Assembly (NCBI GenBank): GCA_963556255.1
Contig: OY744604.1
Span: forward strand, 76,958,736-77,022,735
Direction of reading: 5' to 3'
Length of the DNA stretch: 64,000 bases
Origin: Allolobophora icterica
Lineage: Eukaryota; Annelida; Clitellata; Crassiclitellata; Lumbricidae
Shown here: positions 1 to 10,938 of the stretch, piece by piece
How the letters are laid out: every line of letters begins with the position of its first letter
Position numbering within the stretch: the stretch's first letter is position 1
The notes under the pieces: model-generated
Database searches by the model: none
What the model saw: the letters and a program-made list of their open reading frames with translations, nothing else
What the model was told of the DNA's origin: nothing
Position numbers and translations under genes: made by a program

Positions 1-391
1 GACGATTTATAACCAACTGAACTTAAATGTAGGCCTAATGTATTTTTCGATGTACACACTGTAAGTCTATGTCCATATGCGTAAATATAGTCAGGTGATA
101 GATTTACAATGCATAGCCTATATTGCTCATACTTTGCGTATGATAATTGTGTGTGAAATGCAGTTAAATTGCAGCATATGAACTGCAGCTAAGTTGTTAG
201 GCCCCAGCAGTAATGTTCAAATCCGGTTGAAGGTAATTGCGTTTGGCAGGAAGTAGCAGCTCTATTTTTATCAACGTTTTATGTTTTTGTGTGACTGAAA
301 GTTTTAGAAATGCTAGTTTTAAGCTGAATTTGTATTTGATCGGTTGATGACTTGTGCATTAAACTCTGGCGTGATAGAAGTTACTAATTAG

Positions 392-626
392 CAGTGCTTT
401 TTTCAGCCGGAACGCGCCGGAACGGAGTTCCGGCACCTTTTTTCAGGTACTAAGTAATACTTTAGTAAAAACAATAATTAAGTTATTTTAATCTAGTTTA
501 AGTGTTTTGAACTGTTTTCAGTGTTTATTGAGACCCCTCCCAATCCTCAATTCCGTTTTCCTCGGCATTTTAGCCCGCCCATAAATATTCCGGAACCCGG
601 AACCTTTTTTCCAGAAAAAAACACTG
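392..626. mobile_element. hAT-type MITE, 235 bp
   Basis: The ends are inverted repeats, CAGTGCTTTTTTC on the left and its near-complement on the right. The element is flanked by an exact 8-bp target duplication CTAATTAG (384-391 and 627-634). The homologous site near 30930 is empty. The interior has GGAACG/CCGGAAC inverted motifs and no coding capacity. An 8-bp duplication and CAGTG termini are typical of hAT elements. Confidence 0.85.
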
Positions 627-902
627 CTAATTAGTTATAACAGTTTTTAAAGTAAAATGTGAAAACATCCTGACATTTGACAGTTTCCTGATAAATCTGC
701 TATACCGGTCTATAATGGTTTGTTGGTATTATGATAAGCAGCTTGATAAAACATCAACAGGTTGCTTCTTTTACTTTCACAAGCCCCAATATAATTTGGC
801 AATACCAGCGTTAATTGCGCTATGAACCATCTGCCCTAAGGGATTACAGTTTTAGACCCATTTGACATCCAGCAAGAAGTAGAGAAACCAGGTTAACGAT
901 AT

Positions 903-1890
903 ATTGATCATCATGCGATCAACTCAAGAAAATCCCAGATGCATCCATTACCCTTAACCTCGACTCTACATCCACCAACACATTCACTGCAATCACTCCT
1001 GTCCGCAGCTGAGGCGTGATTTTTGACCAGCACCTTAGCTTCTCCGATCAAATCACCCATCTCTCCCGCTCCTGCTTCATGCACATCCGTGACCTTCGCA
1101 GAATTCGCTCAATGCTAGACTGCAAACTGCATCCTCAATAGCTACTTCTATAGTCCACGCAAAATTAAATTACTGCAATGCACTCATTTTAAACATAGAC
1201 ACCACCCAAATAAATCGCCTCCAAGCCATTCAAAATGCACTCGCCCGTGCTGTGACTAAAACCCCCAAGCACCACCACATCACTCCTGTCTTTAAATCTC
1301 TCCATTGGCTTCAAATATCCGAACGAATAGAATATAAAGTCAAATCACTCACCTACAATACACTCCAATCCTCCCAGCCTTCCTATCTCCGACAGCTGTT
1401 CACGGTCCAACCACTCCGCTCAACCCGCTCCTCTTCTGCCCTAGCACTGCTCCGCCCTTCCGTCACCTTATCACTCAAATTTGCCAATCGCTCCATAGCC
1501 ATAGCTGTCCCACCCATCTGGAACAAAATCCCACCAGCGCTGCGAGAAATTTCAGATCCATCCTACGAAATAACCAAAATCTCACCACTTGCTATATCTC
1601 CACAGGTCGTTCACTCAAAACTGAAAACACTGCTCTTTCACAAATCCTCTGCCGATTCCTCCTCCTCTCCCTATCTCCCTATCTCCCTCGCCGTTTAAAC
1701 CCTAAACACCACCCACCTTAACCGTCTTACTGTCTACCTGACTGACTCCTTTGGATCTTGACCTGGAACCGATTCGACCCCCGCGCCTATCAATTTTGAT
1801 TTAACTGGGCGCCTGTAAACAAGCTGGTTCCCGCGACTTAGCTTTTTTGGGCGCTGTAGAAGTCTCAAGGTTACGATTACGATTATGATT
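903..1890 (+). mobile_element. 5'-truncated CR1-like LINE
   Basis: The insertion is defined by comparison with the empty site near 31213, where the sequence runs directly from AACGATAT to GTTACC. It carries the 3' part of a reverse-transcriptase ORF, then a short 3' UTR, and ends in an ACGATT-type microsatellite tail, as CR1-group LINEs do. Stop codons and frameshifts before 1250 show that it is dead. Confidence 0.8.
1252..1698 (+). pseudogene. CR1-like reverse transcriptase, C-terminal fragment
   Basis: The open frame of about 148 residues carries the signature of the region C-terminal to the reverse-transcriptase core in CR1 LINEs: a block like HWLQISERIEYKV, then SYLRQLF, a Ser/Arg-rich stretch, an AVPPIWNKIPP block and a final HSKLKTLLF block. 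The catalytic YxDD motif lies upstream and is missing. Translation of 930-1250 in shifting frames gives the adjoining LGVIFDQHLSF-type block with several stops. This is a fragment of a dead LINE, not a host gene. Confidence 0.85.
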
Positions 1891-3044
1891 ATGTTACCAA
1901 AATACTGCTATTGTGAAATCGCACGAATATTTATTCATGAGGAAACAACCAGTTGATTTCTAATAATTTTTTATTCGCAATATCTAATACCATACATTAC
2001 GATAATTTACCCAATGAGTTTCTATTTCGAAATGAATTTTACGTACAACTATGCAGAGGATGCAACGTGCTCTAGAATAGCCTGGACATTTTGATAGGCA
2101 GGTATGTGAGCCTTCTTATTTGTACTTAATGAGCCGAGAGATATGTGTAACTTTTTAAGTAAAACGTCTTAGAATAGCCAATGCATCTGTGTAGGAATAT
2201 TAAGTAATCCAATAACTTAGAGATGTTATGAGTGGAAATAGAATTGCTGTCTGTATAAACCAACTATCTTAGTTCTGAAACTCGATCACTAGACTGTAAA
2301 AGGGGCAGCAGAGAACCAGACTCCATTTTGATGAGCTAATCCTAGTAAGACGTGATATTGGTACAACGACTCAATCATCTTATAACAGTCAGAAGTCTAA
2401 CCAGTTGAGGTATGGGATAGGAGCCAAGTTATAAATGTATGGCGCGATTGGAGATAACAGCTGTAGTGAGGAAGATTGGGTTGACATAGAAGAATATTAG
2501 GGTGATTTAAGTTATGTAGCAAAAAAATAAAAGTAGACAATTAAGAGAGGCTCTTTACTTTTTGAGTTCCTTTTTGTCCATAAAGCAAACTTGTAAAATA
2601 TGGCTGAAATTGGTTTGGAATTTTTTCCGAGGATCAATTTTACTTCATATCATTTATTTTTATTTTTTAAAGCATTTTATGTTACTTAGTAAAGCTTACT
2701 TACTTATTTCTTAATAAAGAACTAAAAAGAACATAAATATTATCATAATTTATGATAAAGAAAATATTGGAAAAATATTTGAGAAATACTTTTTAGCATT
2801 TTTAATAAATAAAGGAATAATATTATGCCTGAAATCAGTCCAAGGACTTTCATTTATCTTATTGGAGAACCTCAGGAAACGTTCTGAGGTAGAGTACTGC
2901 CTACAATCTTGGATGCTTAAAAAATTTATTTTATTCATCACAAGAAAGATAAACTTTCTCAGAAAGATGCCGTGAAAATGAAGTTCAAGAGATAAGCGAA
3001 ATATGGGCTAAAGCTAGGATTCAGTGTGATTCTCCTTACAGATT

Positions 3045-3215
3045 TTATTTTAGTTACAGTTACAGTTATAGTTAATGGTTTTTCATTTTAGTTATAGTTA
3101 CAGTTATAGTTAGTATTACTTTTTAGTTATAGTTATAGTTATAGTTACTGGACTTTTATTTTAGTTACCTTTAGCTCTTCACGCCAGTGTGTTATCCATT
3201 ACTCTACGGACCCCC
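3045..3215 (-). mobile_element. tRNA-derived SINE with a (TAACTA)n-like tail
   Basis: Read on the minus strand, it starts with GGTCCGTAGAGTAATGGATA, which resembles a tRNA-Arg 5' half with an A-box. It continues to a degenerate TAACTA/TAACTG microsatellite (plus-strand 3045-3165). A second copy lies at 63196-63300 on the plus strand. Family assignment to tRNA-Arg is from memory of tRNA sequences. Confidence 0.55.
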
Positions 3216-3219
3216 CAGC

Positions 3220-5148
3220 AGATATTGATTGCAACATTGTGTTGACTTCACGTATAAACATGTTAACCTGTATTTGGTTTTATTAGCCTACGCTATATGA
3301 TTATTAATTATCTTACTTAGTTATATTATTGAATATTCTTATCTCAACATATTAAACACTTAACTCAAAGACAAAACACTGTATTTAACCATAAGAAAGC
3401 AGGTTGGTGATTGACGTAATAGCCTATGACTCTGAACTGATGAGTGCTTGAAACATTCTCACCAATGCTACTATGCACTCGACCTTTATCCTGACAGTCT
3501 TAGCAAATCTCAAGTATGTAATCGTAATCTTAACACTCCTACGGGGTCCAAAAAAGCAAAATCGCGACAATTAGTTTTTTCGTAGCGCTCAGTTGAAAAA
3601 AACTGATAAGCAGGTAAAGTCAGATTCGCTTCCAGGTCAAGTTCCAAGGGTCAGGCAAGCGGCTACGGTAGCTGGTGCGAAACCTATGGAAAATAATGAC
3701 GCAACTTACAGGCTCATTATTTGCTTCCAGAAGAAACAACTGCCTCATCAACGGGTCAACATTCTACTACTACTACTTCCTCTACTACTGATCACTGTAA
3801 GCTTTTTGCTAGTTTTATTTATATGATAATAAGTAGCATGGTATTTCATGATGCATTGACGTGTAGGCGATGGTTTATTGTTGTGCGGTTGACATTGGCT
3901 TGCTGAAATTAATGGCGGAGTTGTGTAGGCCTATGAAGGATCTAGCTTGCTATTTTAACTCACTTTCATTGACTGTGCATTTGCCTCCGTTAATGTTGAT
4001 TTTAAGAGATTTGAATTAACCAAAACGGCGCTCAGCTGGAAGGCCATTCATTTGCATGAACGGTTGTTTTAGCAATAAAGCAAGGACTCGAATTGATATG
4101 ATGCATGTCTAAGTGCCTAGAAACGAAAAGTGAAAAAGGAAGCTTTATTTATTTTAGTCAATTTTTATGAGTGATGCAACAAACAAATAAAATCATAGTT
4201 GTTAAAACCGTGTTTTTCGTTTCTTATTTTTCCCCAAAACCTCGTTTTTTGTTTTTTTTATATTTTTCTTATCGTTTTTTTTTGTCTTTTATTTTTTTTA
4301 TGCAACTCTATTTATTTATTTACTGTCTGTTAGTTTATTCATTTTCTATTTAACTTTTTTGTCTGATGTCTCTTAGTACTTTCAAGGATTCAGCTAATTT
4401 ACGTCAATATTTACGTCATCATTTGAGAAATAATTACTTTATGGAATAGCACAGTACAATAAATAAAATTTAAAAAATTATTTCTAAGTTATCCAAAATG
4501 CCAAAAGAATAGGGTGCGGAATGGATTTACGTTACTTTGATAAATGGGAAAGTCAAAAACTCAGCATTGGCTAAATTGAAATGCACTTACTGTGAGAAAG
4601 TTTACACTATATAATCTATGCCTACAAAGTTTAGTTTTTAATTGCGTTAGTTTAGTCAGCATGGACTTATGTAAACTTATGTTTAAAATTTAAATTTGAA
4701 AAGATATCAATATTTTTAATTTTTCAATTTCTTATTAAACCAAACTTATAAGAAATAAAATAATTGTTGTAGATTGATGTTATTTAGTGTATACTAATAA
4801 AGTTGTGTTATTTGTTAATTAAATTCTGTAAATAAGGTTTTTAATTTTAAATTGCGGTAGGGCCTACAAGATTCGAGAAACTCAAATTATTTTATTTTAT
4901 CTTTTTTCCGTGTTTTTCCGATTTTAAACTTTTTTAAAAACGTTTCTCCGTTTTTTATTTAGTTTCTGTCGTTTTTAACAACTGCGTAAAATAGAACAAT
5001 CTGGTCAGTAGGCCTATGTAGAGCATTGTGGCAAACCTCCGTAGAGAACCATCTACTATTAGTGCAACAAATTGTAAATCTGGATTGCCACAGCCATAGT
5101 TTACACCATCACTTCCACTATCATCAACATCATCAGCAACAGCAGCAC

Positions 5149-5200
<52 letters not shown>

Positions 5201-5830
5201 GTCATCATCATCATCATCATCATCATCACGGACTTCATAATCAAGTTACATTTACAATACATCTCTTCTTACACTTACAACACCACCTATACCTACACAT
5301 AACAACAAAACATATCGCCAGCCAGGAAATCCAAATGTTCCTGCTGAAAGCACTGGCGTTGAAACATTCTAGTGTTGCTTTTCTCCTTCACAATACAAGT
5401 AGGCCAAGTTTTGCGTTAACCAAATTTCAGTGAAAGTAACTCACAGTGGTTTGTACCGGTGGTCGCTTGTTATGTTGGTTATTAGATAAAAGACCATTCT
5501 TTAAAGTGACGTGAGCCAACGCATAAAACCGATTTCGTAAACTAAAGGAACTTGTTAGTAAATTTGTTATGTATTGGCAGCCAATGAAAAGACTGTATGA
5601 CAAGAATTACATGATTCAGATTCAGAGTTGCCCTACAGCATTGCAAACTTATACTGTACTAGAATGTATCATCACTGAATAAGCTTTCTATCTGGAATGA
5701 TGCATTATTCAGCTGCATGTGTGTGACGGGTAATGGTGAAATTTATCATTTTCTTTCAACTACAAAAAGATTTGTCTTCTCCAGAGACGCTGAACAGAGA
5801 TCGATTTATGAGATCTAGACAACTCCGCCA
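3220..5830. repeat. Segmental duplicate, receptor-intron type (exonless)
   Basis: This non-coding stretch aligns in order with the intron between the Ig2 and membrane exons of gene A (about 28060-29300) and gene B (about 49490-51010), and with 41790-42990. Landmarks are CAGATTCGCTTCCAGGTCAA and GTCTTCTCCAGAGACGCTGA. No membrane or cytoplasmic exon follows, so this is a fossil receptor unit. Confidence 0.7.
5106..5229. repeat. (ATC)n microsatellite
   Basis: A near-perfect ATC/CAT trinucleotide array. A matching but longer array lies in the homologous position of the duplicate at 42437-42698. The histidine-rich open frame across it is an artefact of the repeat. Confidence 0.95.
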
Positions 5831-6027
5831 TTAAATTCAGCAAGCCAATGTCAACCGCAAGCAATAAACCATCAGCTACATAATTCTTCGGATACTATGC
5901 AACACTGCAGAGCACCACATCTCTCGTGTTCCCTAGAAATTTCCTTAACTCGCTAGATGCAATGCAAAAAATCATCATAAGATTACATTACAGAACTGTC
6001 ACCACAAAACTCGTTACAAACTTGAGC

Positions 6028-6360
6028 TCAATATATTTGCACTGACAATACCGTTTCAATCTCTTGATTCGATAGGGAATACGCGATTTGACTGAAAAGA
6101 TGCATGAGTCCGTTGTTTGAGAGGGCTACGGCGTCGGCGTTAGCGTACGCAGTTCCATCTCCTTTGACTAACCTACCTTCGAAAAGCAAGTAAGACTCGG
6201 CGGGATGGCAAAATAGATCTTGGGTTTCGATATTTATTCGAATCTCACCGGCTGAGTTAAGATTCGCTCTCGCCGTGGGTTCGTATTCGTACCATTCGTA
6301 TCGTTCGATTCCTTCGTCGACCGGCGAGACTTCTGTAACGTTTAGAATATCAGACTGCAT
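6028..6360 (-). pseudogene. DJR major capsid protein-like, N-terminal fragment
   Basis: About 105 residues fit the first strands of a double-jelly-roll capsid protein. Residues ~35-55 hold a beta-rich GEIRINIETQDLF block, followed by a YLLFEGRL block, then NNGLMHLFSQ at ~85-95, the position where DJR capsid proteins carry an N...LFS...N helix. Family proteins run to several hundred residues, so over 70% is missing. The last few codons before the stop appear to be flanking genomic DNA, so the break is near 6047. Similar proteins are often labelled F54H12.2-like in invertebrates, as I recall. Moderate confidence in capsid identity, high confidence that it is truncated. Confidence 0.6.
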
Positions 6361-6393
6361 TTTAATTACGGATGGATTATTTTTGTAAACTAG

Positions 6394-6888
6394 TTATCGC
6401 GCGAGTTTCAATCCCGCTCCTTTGTTGTTATTGAGATGACGCACGAGATCTCGAAAGGATACGGCATTCGAAGAAGGCTTTTCGAGTCCGTTACCGGCTA
6501 GTATATTATTAATATTAGTTCCCGTACCGTTATCGATTAACCGCGCCAAGATAGCCGCATTCTCTCGCGTTAGCGTCGGCGTTCGTATCGTTTCGACCTT
6601 TTGGTTTTCGACCAAGCGCGGCGACAGCACCGACGAAGCCAATAGTTTTGCTGCGGCTTTATCTACCAATCGCTTACCGGCCTCTACCGCGGTATTCTTT
6701 CCAACGTCTAGCGCCTTTTTGCCTAACTCTTTCGCAGCATCTTTGCCCACGCTAAGAGCGGTCGACGCGACTCGGTTAGCAACGCCCGATGTAAAGAGCT
6801 TCTTGAAAACTCCCGTAATAGTATCGAATATTCCCGCTCCTCCGATAACGTATTTTCTCGTATATCTTCTTTTAGCGACGACCAGCAT
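6394..6888 (-). CDS. Small basic virion-like protein, Ala/Lys repeat
   Basis: An open frame of 164 codons whose start lies 506-528 bases upstream of the capsid frame's start. The N-terminus is basic (KRRYTRKY) and is followed by a glycine-rich turn and a predicted amphipathic helix (residues ~22-40). Residues ~40-85 are Ala/Lys/Val-rich with a loose repeat of GK(K/N/D)A-type units. This resembles the minor capsid or membrane-lytic proteins found next to DJR capsid genes (adenovirus protein VI-like in character), but I cannot prove homology. It is the only frame of the group that looks intact. Confidence 0.45.
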   Translation of the reverse strand: MLVVAKRRYTRKYVIGGAGIFDTITGVFKKLFTSGVANRVASTALSVGKDAAKELGKKALDVGKNTAVEAGKRLVDKAAAKLLASSVLSPRLVENQKVETIRTPTLTRENAAILARLIDNGTGTNINNILAGNGLEKPSSNAVSFRDLVRHLNNNKGAGLKLAR

Positions 6889-7112
6889 TTTTATAATTGC
6901 AACGTTAAGTTTTTATACACTTGTTTGTCTATCACGCCTTGTCTTTCTAATTCATCGCATATACCGACGATCTCGTTTCTCACTCCCGTATTACCGGTTT
7001 CGTAGCTAGCTAATCGTAGACGTAAACATTCGACTAAAGCATTCGGATCTTGCGGAATAACGACGACTCATTTACCAATCTTCGCGTCCCATATCGGTTA
7101 AATAATTTTTCT

Positions 7113-7762
7113 CTACTTTTCGCTTCTAGACGACTTCGGTTTATTCGGATTCTTCGGTTGTCTCATAGCATTCGTCGCGTGCAGAATCTCGGCGTAATCG
7201 TCGCGGTCGTTACTGTGGTATATCGACTCGTTCGGTTTAGTCATCGTCAGTAGCTCCCAAAGTCCCGGAGTACCGTTATATCGTCGCCTTGGATAGTAAT
7301 AGGCGTATCTCCGATATAAAATACTCCGTCTTTAGAATTTAGACCGAACATCGTATCCGTAGACTTTTTATTAGAAGCGTATTGGGATAAGTATTTCGTT
7401 GCCAAGTCTCCTAATTCTAACGTTCTAACGTCTTCTACGGGATCCTCGTAAGCCTCTATCGACGAATACTGAGGAAACTGTATTGGTTTTAACGAAGAAG
7501 AAATCGACGCGGGAAGCGCTTTTAGAGCACTAGATGTGGCTGCTGAGTTTTCGTTAATAGTAGATAACAAAGCCTTTTGTTCTTTCGATATTGCCGATTG
7601 CGAGTCGACGATCGGCTTGTACCACTTTGTCAATTCTCGCTGCAGCCCTATATCGCCTATTTTCTCCGCTAAATAGTCTCGTTGAATATTTTTCTTCGTC
7701 TTCAGATACTCTTCGACGATAAGATCACGTTTTGATGGATCGGTTATTTTTAGAAACGACAT
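7113..7762 (-). pseudogene. Virus-associated protein with a frameshift near its C-terminus
   Basis: The main frame (7247-7762, 171 codons) is alpha-helical and charged at its N-terminus, with a FYIGDTPITI block at ~residue 150. It ends early after GDDI. At 7265-7280 another minus frame takes over with the block GLWELL and continues to a stop at 7113, through a tyrosine/aspartate-rich stretch and a Lys/Pro/Ser-rich segment. In the related proteins I recall, these two parts belong to one polypeptide, so a small deletion with a frameshift has split it. Function unknown. Beyond 7113, to 6889, the frames are closed by stops. Confidence 0.5.
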
Positions 7763-7774
7763 TTTTAATATAGA

Positions 7775-8000
7775 CGGTATAATCTTTTAAACGTAGAACG
7801 TAAACATAAAACGTAAAACGTAGACATAAAACGTAAACGTAGAACGTAAACGTAAACGTAAAACGTAGACATAAAACGTAAACGTAGAACGTAGAACGCA
7901 AACGTAAACGTAAAACGTAGACATAAAACGTAGACGTAGAACGTAGAACGTAGAACGTAAACATTAAACGTAGAACGTAGAACGTAACGTTTAATGTTGT
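7775..8000. repeat. Degenerate ACGT tandem array
   Basis: Roughly 35 copies of the palindromic core ACGT spaced every 6-7 bases, mostly as ACGTAAA and ACGTAGA. Longer shared blocks contain ACGTAAAACGTAGACATAAA. It fills the gap between two viral-type minus-strand frames. The reading frame across it (Phe/Tyr/Val/Leu-rich) is a product of the repeat. Confidence 0.85.
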
Positions 8001-8082
8001 GTTCAACAGGAATCTATTTACTATCGTTAGTCTCGAACTTCTCGCTAATACGGCTTTTCCATCGACTAATCAGAGATCGTTT

Positions 8083-8322
8083 CTATTCGTCGTCGATAGC
8101 CGTTTTTATCTTCGCCGTAATCTCTTCTTTCTGATCTTTAAATTTTTCGAGTTCGCGAAGAATCAGCGAAAACTCCTCATCCGATATATATCCGTCGGCA
8201 AGCGCTTTCGAAACGAGATCGCTGATCGTGCCTAATTTCGCTTCCGCTAGGGTTTTAATCTTTTCGTGTTTTTCCTTTTTAAGCGATAGTTTTTTATTGA
8301 CTTGGACGCCTACGAGAATCAA
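8083..8322 (-). pseudogene. C-terminal piece of a virus-associated helical protein
   Basis: A 79-codon frame with lysine/glutamate-rich helices. It carries the block ISDLVSKALADGYISDEEF (residues ~33-51), an EF-hand-like DG.IS.EEF pattern that I recall at the end of longer proteins in DJR-capsid elements of invertebrates. The start at 8322 is probably not the true start: the expected N-terminal part is absent and plus-strand DNA beyond 8345 is ordinary AT-rich sequence. Function unknown. Confidence 0.45.
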
Positions 8323-8345
8323 CGGAGTGCCATACCGCTTTTGGT

Positions 8346-9360
8346 TGTTTTTAAGATTTTCGGATTTCGGATCATAAAAATCATGAAAAGTGGCATGAAC
8401 AAGAGCTCCAACTCAGTTTAATTCAGTTGCGATTTTCGGAAATTAAAAATTATTAAATCAATGTTATTAAAATAACTTCTACAAAAATAAGAAATTTATT
8501 TAAGAAAAACAACAACAAAAAACAAATTTTGTGGTTTTCTTTTACTTTTGTTTTAAACCAAAAATCGAAAGAACTTTTTCATCTCTGGTCTGGACAGTCA
8601 GCAGAGTCTTCCGGTGTTACGTTAATTCGTATGAAAGGGGAAGTTTTGTTTACATGTAAATTTGTTTCATATTGAAGATAGTGAAAATAAAAATAAATCT
8701 TTGTTTTCATTATGAATTTCTGATACTATTTCAGTTCTGTGTCTCTGTTTTTCTGTTTCTGAAGAAATTTGTCTATATTGAAACATAATATTTTAATATT
8801 TGATGAAATTCTCCTCTCGATTTTTTGGGGGGGGGCATTGCCCCGGCTCCTCAATTATTGGGGGGGCACGTGCTCCGGCTTACCCCCCTGAGTCTACGCC
8901 TATGGATTTATGTATGCATATAGGATGCATGTATGTATGATGCGTTGCATATAGTATACGTATTACATACAGTATATGGATGCATGCAGTAAACCAACAC
9001 GGTTGTCTTACTGAAACGAGCACACAGACAGACAGACAGACAGACACACACACACAGTCACACACACACACACACACCTGTGCATACATTCATACTACGA
9101 CGAGAGCGTTCAGACTGATGAAGTGTTCTCAGTCGAGAAAGCCTTGCTCGATAACAACGGCATGGTCATAGCCTATGTAAATAACCCACAGCGTCGTTGT
9201 TGGCCTAAACTTGCACCTGTAATACAGGTATGCTAAAACCGCCTCTACATGACAACGACTCTGTTATAGTTTCGATCTAGGGATTGTTCGTAGGCCTAAT
9301 GGTCTTTCAGTTGCCTTTATTTGTCTAATTTCAAAGGTCAATATAAGAAAAATCATGATG
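8346..9360. other. Non-coding, repeat relics
   Basis: No gene seen. Contents are AT-rich DNA, a G-rich motif at 8820-8905 that recurs at 16803-16920 (both end GAGTCTACGCCTATG and contain GGGGGCA...TGC.CCGGCT), and an (AC)n/(AGAC)n microsatellite at 9019-9077. Confidence 0.6.
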
Positions 9361-9368
9361 GTTATAAT

Positions 9369-9949
9369 CAGTGTTGGGTATGAGTTAACTCAGATGAGTT
9401 TAAACTCACGTGTTAACTCACTTGCTGTGATTTATGAGTTTGAGTTAACTCACCTTAAAGAGTGTGAGTTATGAGTTTGAGTTAACTCATATTTTCTGTG
9501 AGTTTGAGTTGTAACTGTCAATTATTTTAAACTTAACTCACTCTTCGGCACTCGGCACATATTATGTTGAAAGAAGCCTTTTTTATATCGTCGGCTTTCC
9601 ATACTGGTGAGTGGTGACGGCAGGGAGGGTCGTAAACACGGCTAGCGGGCAGTGTTTAAGCACTGCATATTTTGTATATTGTGAACAGTTAAGAACAACA
9701 TGGCTGAAGTACCGTGTATTCTTGATGGAAAATATTTTTCTGTTACAAGTAGGCGTGATGGAAAAATTGTTGCTCGATTAGAACGTGCTAGTATGAAACG
9801 TGTGAGTTTATGAGTTAACTCATTTAGCAAGTGAGTTTGAGTTAACTCATTTCACTTAGGATGAGTTGAGTTTGAGTTTAAACTCATTTTGAGGTCCATG
9901 AGTTGAGTTTTGATTTAACTCATTTCTTGTGTGCGTTTACCCAACACTG
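9369..9949. mobile_element. Non-autonomous hAT transposon, 581 bp
   Basis: Inverted termini CAGTGTTGGGTA / (T)ACCCAACACTG are flanked by a perfect 8-bp target duplication GTTATAAT (9361-9368 and 9950-9957). Both ends are packed with copies of a TGAGTTTGAGTTAACTCA-like motif, including the 12-bp perfect palindrome TGAGTTAACTCA. Such subterminal clusters are usual transposase-binding sites. The centre keeps a short coding relic at 9700-9813. Confidence 0.9.
9700..9813 (+). pseudogene. hAT transposase N-terminal remnant (possible)
   Basis: A 37-codon frame starts MAEVPCILDGKYF and has a basic middle section. It runs directly into the right-hand subterminal repeats, where it stops. Its position inside a hAT element and its likeness to the start of a BED-finger transposase suggest the first coding piece of the parent autonomous element, with the rest deleted. 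Too short to classify with certainty. Confidence 0.4.
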
Positions 9950-9957
9950 GTTATAAT

Positions 9958-10452
9958 ATTGAACAAAGGTAAGAATTTGGTGGCAGATGGTGTTAGCGTT
10001 GATTTAAACGAATATACAGGCTGTGGGGGTTTGTCTTAATTGAACTACAGGTGAATTGTGCAATCAATATTGGACCTACGACTATTACGCAGTCTATCGC
10101 CCTGGCGAGCTCAATATCAAAAGTACACTGACAATAATTGGACTAGTATAAAACTATAAAAGACTGTTATAATTTAATGCAAAAACTTAAGTTGAAGCTT
10201 CTTTCATCCATTGTTTAAAAGTTTATTGGTGGCCAAATAATATAGATGAATGACAATCCTATATTTCTCTCTTTCCTTAGGCCTAAACTCCAAGTATTGA
10301 ATTTTAAGCCCGTAAACCTCTATATTAAACTTTTACATTATCTTCTGTAATTACTTCATGCTACAGTTTTCATTCTGTTATAAAACGTAGGAGAAACGAA
10401 ATTCTTTCAGGAAGAACTGACTGATTTTAAGATGATGTTATTTTAGCAATAT
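9958..10452. other. Non-coding
   Basis: AT-rich DNA without a recognisable gene or repeat. It may hold part of gene D's first intron. I could not find a convincing signal-peptide exon here. Confidence 0.5.
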
Positions 10453-10896
10453 GGGGCCGTCCATATATTACGTACGCAAAAATTCGGGAAAATTGGACCC
10501 CCCCTCCCCCCCGTCCGCAAGCGTACTTTCCTCCCCACCCCCCTGTGTACGTACGCTTGACGCACCCCCCCCCCCCCGAGAAGACCAGCTGCAGAAAGTG
10601 TCTCTCTGCACTTTAGGCCAGATTGAAGGATGAGTGAGGGCCAACATAGACAAATTATAGGTGTCTCGTTCACAGTACAGAATAACTGCACATGGCTTTT
10701 ATATAATGTAATAAAATGCCATTGGACGACTATAGGACAATACAGAATTATAATGTGGACATAGAGTTATAGAAATTTATTTTGCGTACGTACACATTTT
10801 CTCCCCCCCTCCCCCCCGTCCGCACCCGTACGCAAAATCGCCAAAATCCCGACCCCCCCTCCCCCCTAAGTGCGTACGTAATATATGGACGGCCCC
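10453..10896. mobile_element. MITE with 25-bp inverted repeats, 444 bp
   Basis: The termini GGGGCCGTCCATATATTACG and its near-perfect inverse are flanked by TAT on both sides, a candidate 3-bp target duplication. C-rich blocks (10498-10510, 10563-10578, 10802-10817, 10854-10866) adjoin both termini and are in direct, not inverted, orientation. There is no coding capacity. It ends 42 bases before the Ig exon of gene D. The superfamily is uncertain. Confidence 0.8.
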
Positions 10897-10938
10897 TATG
10901 CTGGTTTGTTTGGTTCTGCCTGTGGACGTCGGTTACAG

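Larger units (their letters stand above)
1..3215. repeat. Segmental duplicate, 3'-flank type (copy 1)
   Basis: This stretch is non-coding. It aligns by eye with the DNA downstream of gene A's last exon (about 30505-31830) and with 43130-44800, 54190-54600 and 60713-61230. The shared text includes a motif beginning GATTTATAACCAACTGAAC. Its presence at the left edge suggests that another receptor copy ended just before the window. Three insertions explain most of the length difference from 30505-31830: a hAT MITE, a CR1 LINE and a SINE. I see no exon here; 1890-3040 is AT-rich and otherwise featureless. Confidence 0.7.
6040..8345 (-). mobile_element. Fragment of an integrated DJR-capsid (Polinton-like) virus
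   Basis: Four or five minus-strand reading frames lie head to tail with short gaps, in sequence much richer in CpG and TCG/CGA codons than its surroundings. One frame resembles the start of a double-jelly-roll (DJR) major capsid protein; the others resemble proteins I recall beside such capsid genes in invertebrate genomes. There is no replication gene, integrase or terminal repeat here. The capsid gene stops abruptly near 6047, and another frame is cut near 8322. This is a decayed, incomplete copy. Assignment to Polintons rather than a related group is inferred. Confidence 0.6.

Noticed and set aside
5026..5433. Histidine-rich open frame
   Set aside because: It is the translation of an (ATC)n microsatellite inside a duplicated intron-type segment; no start context or homologue is expected.
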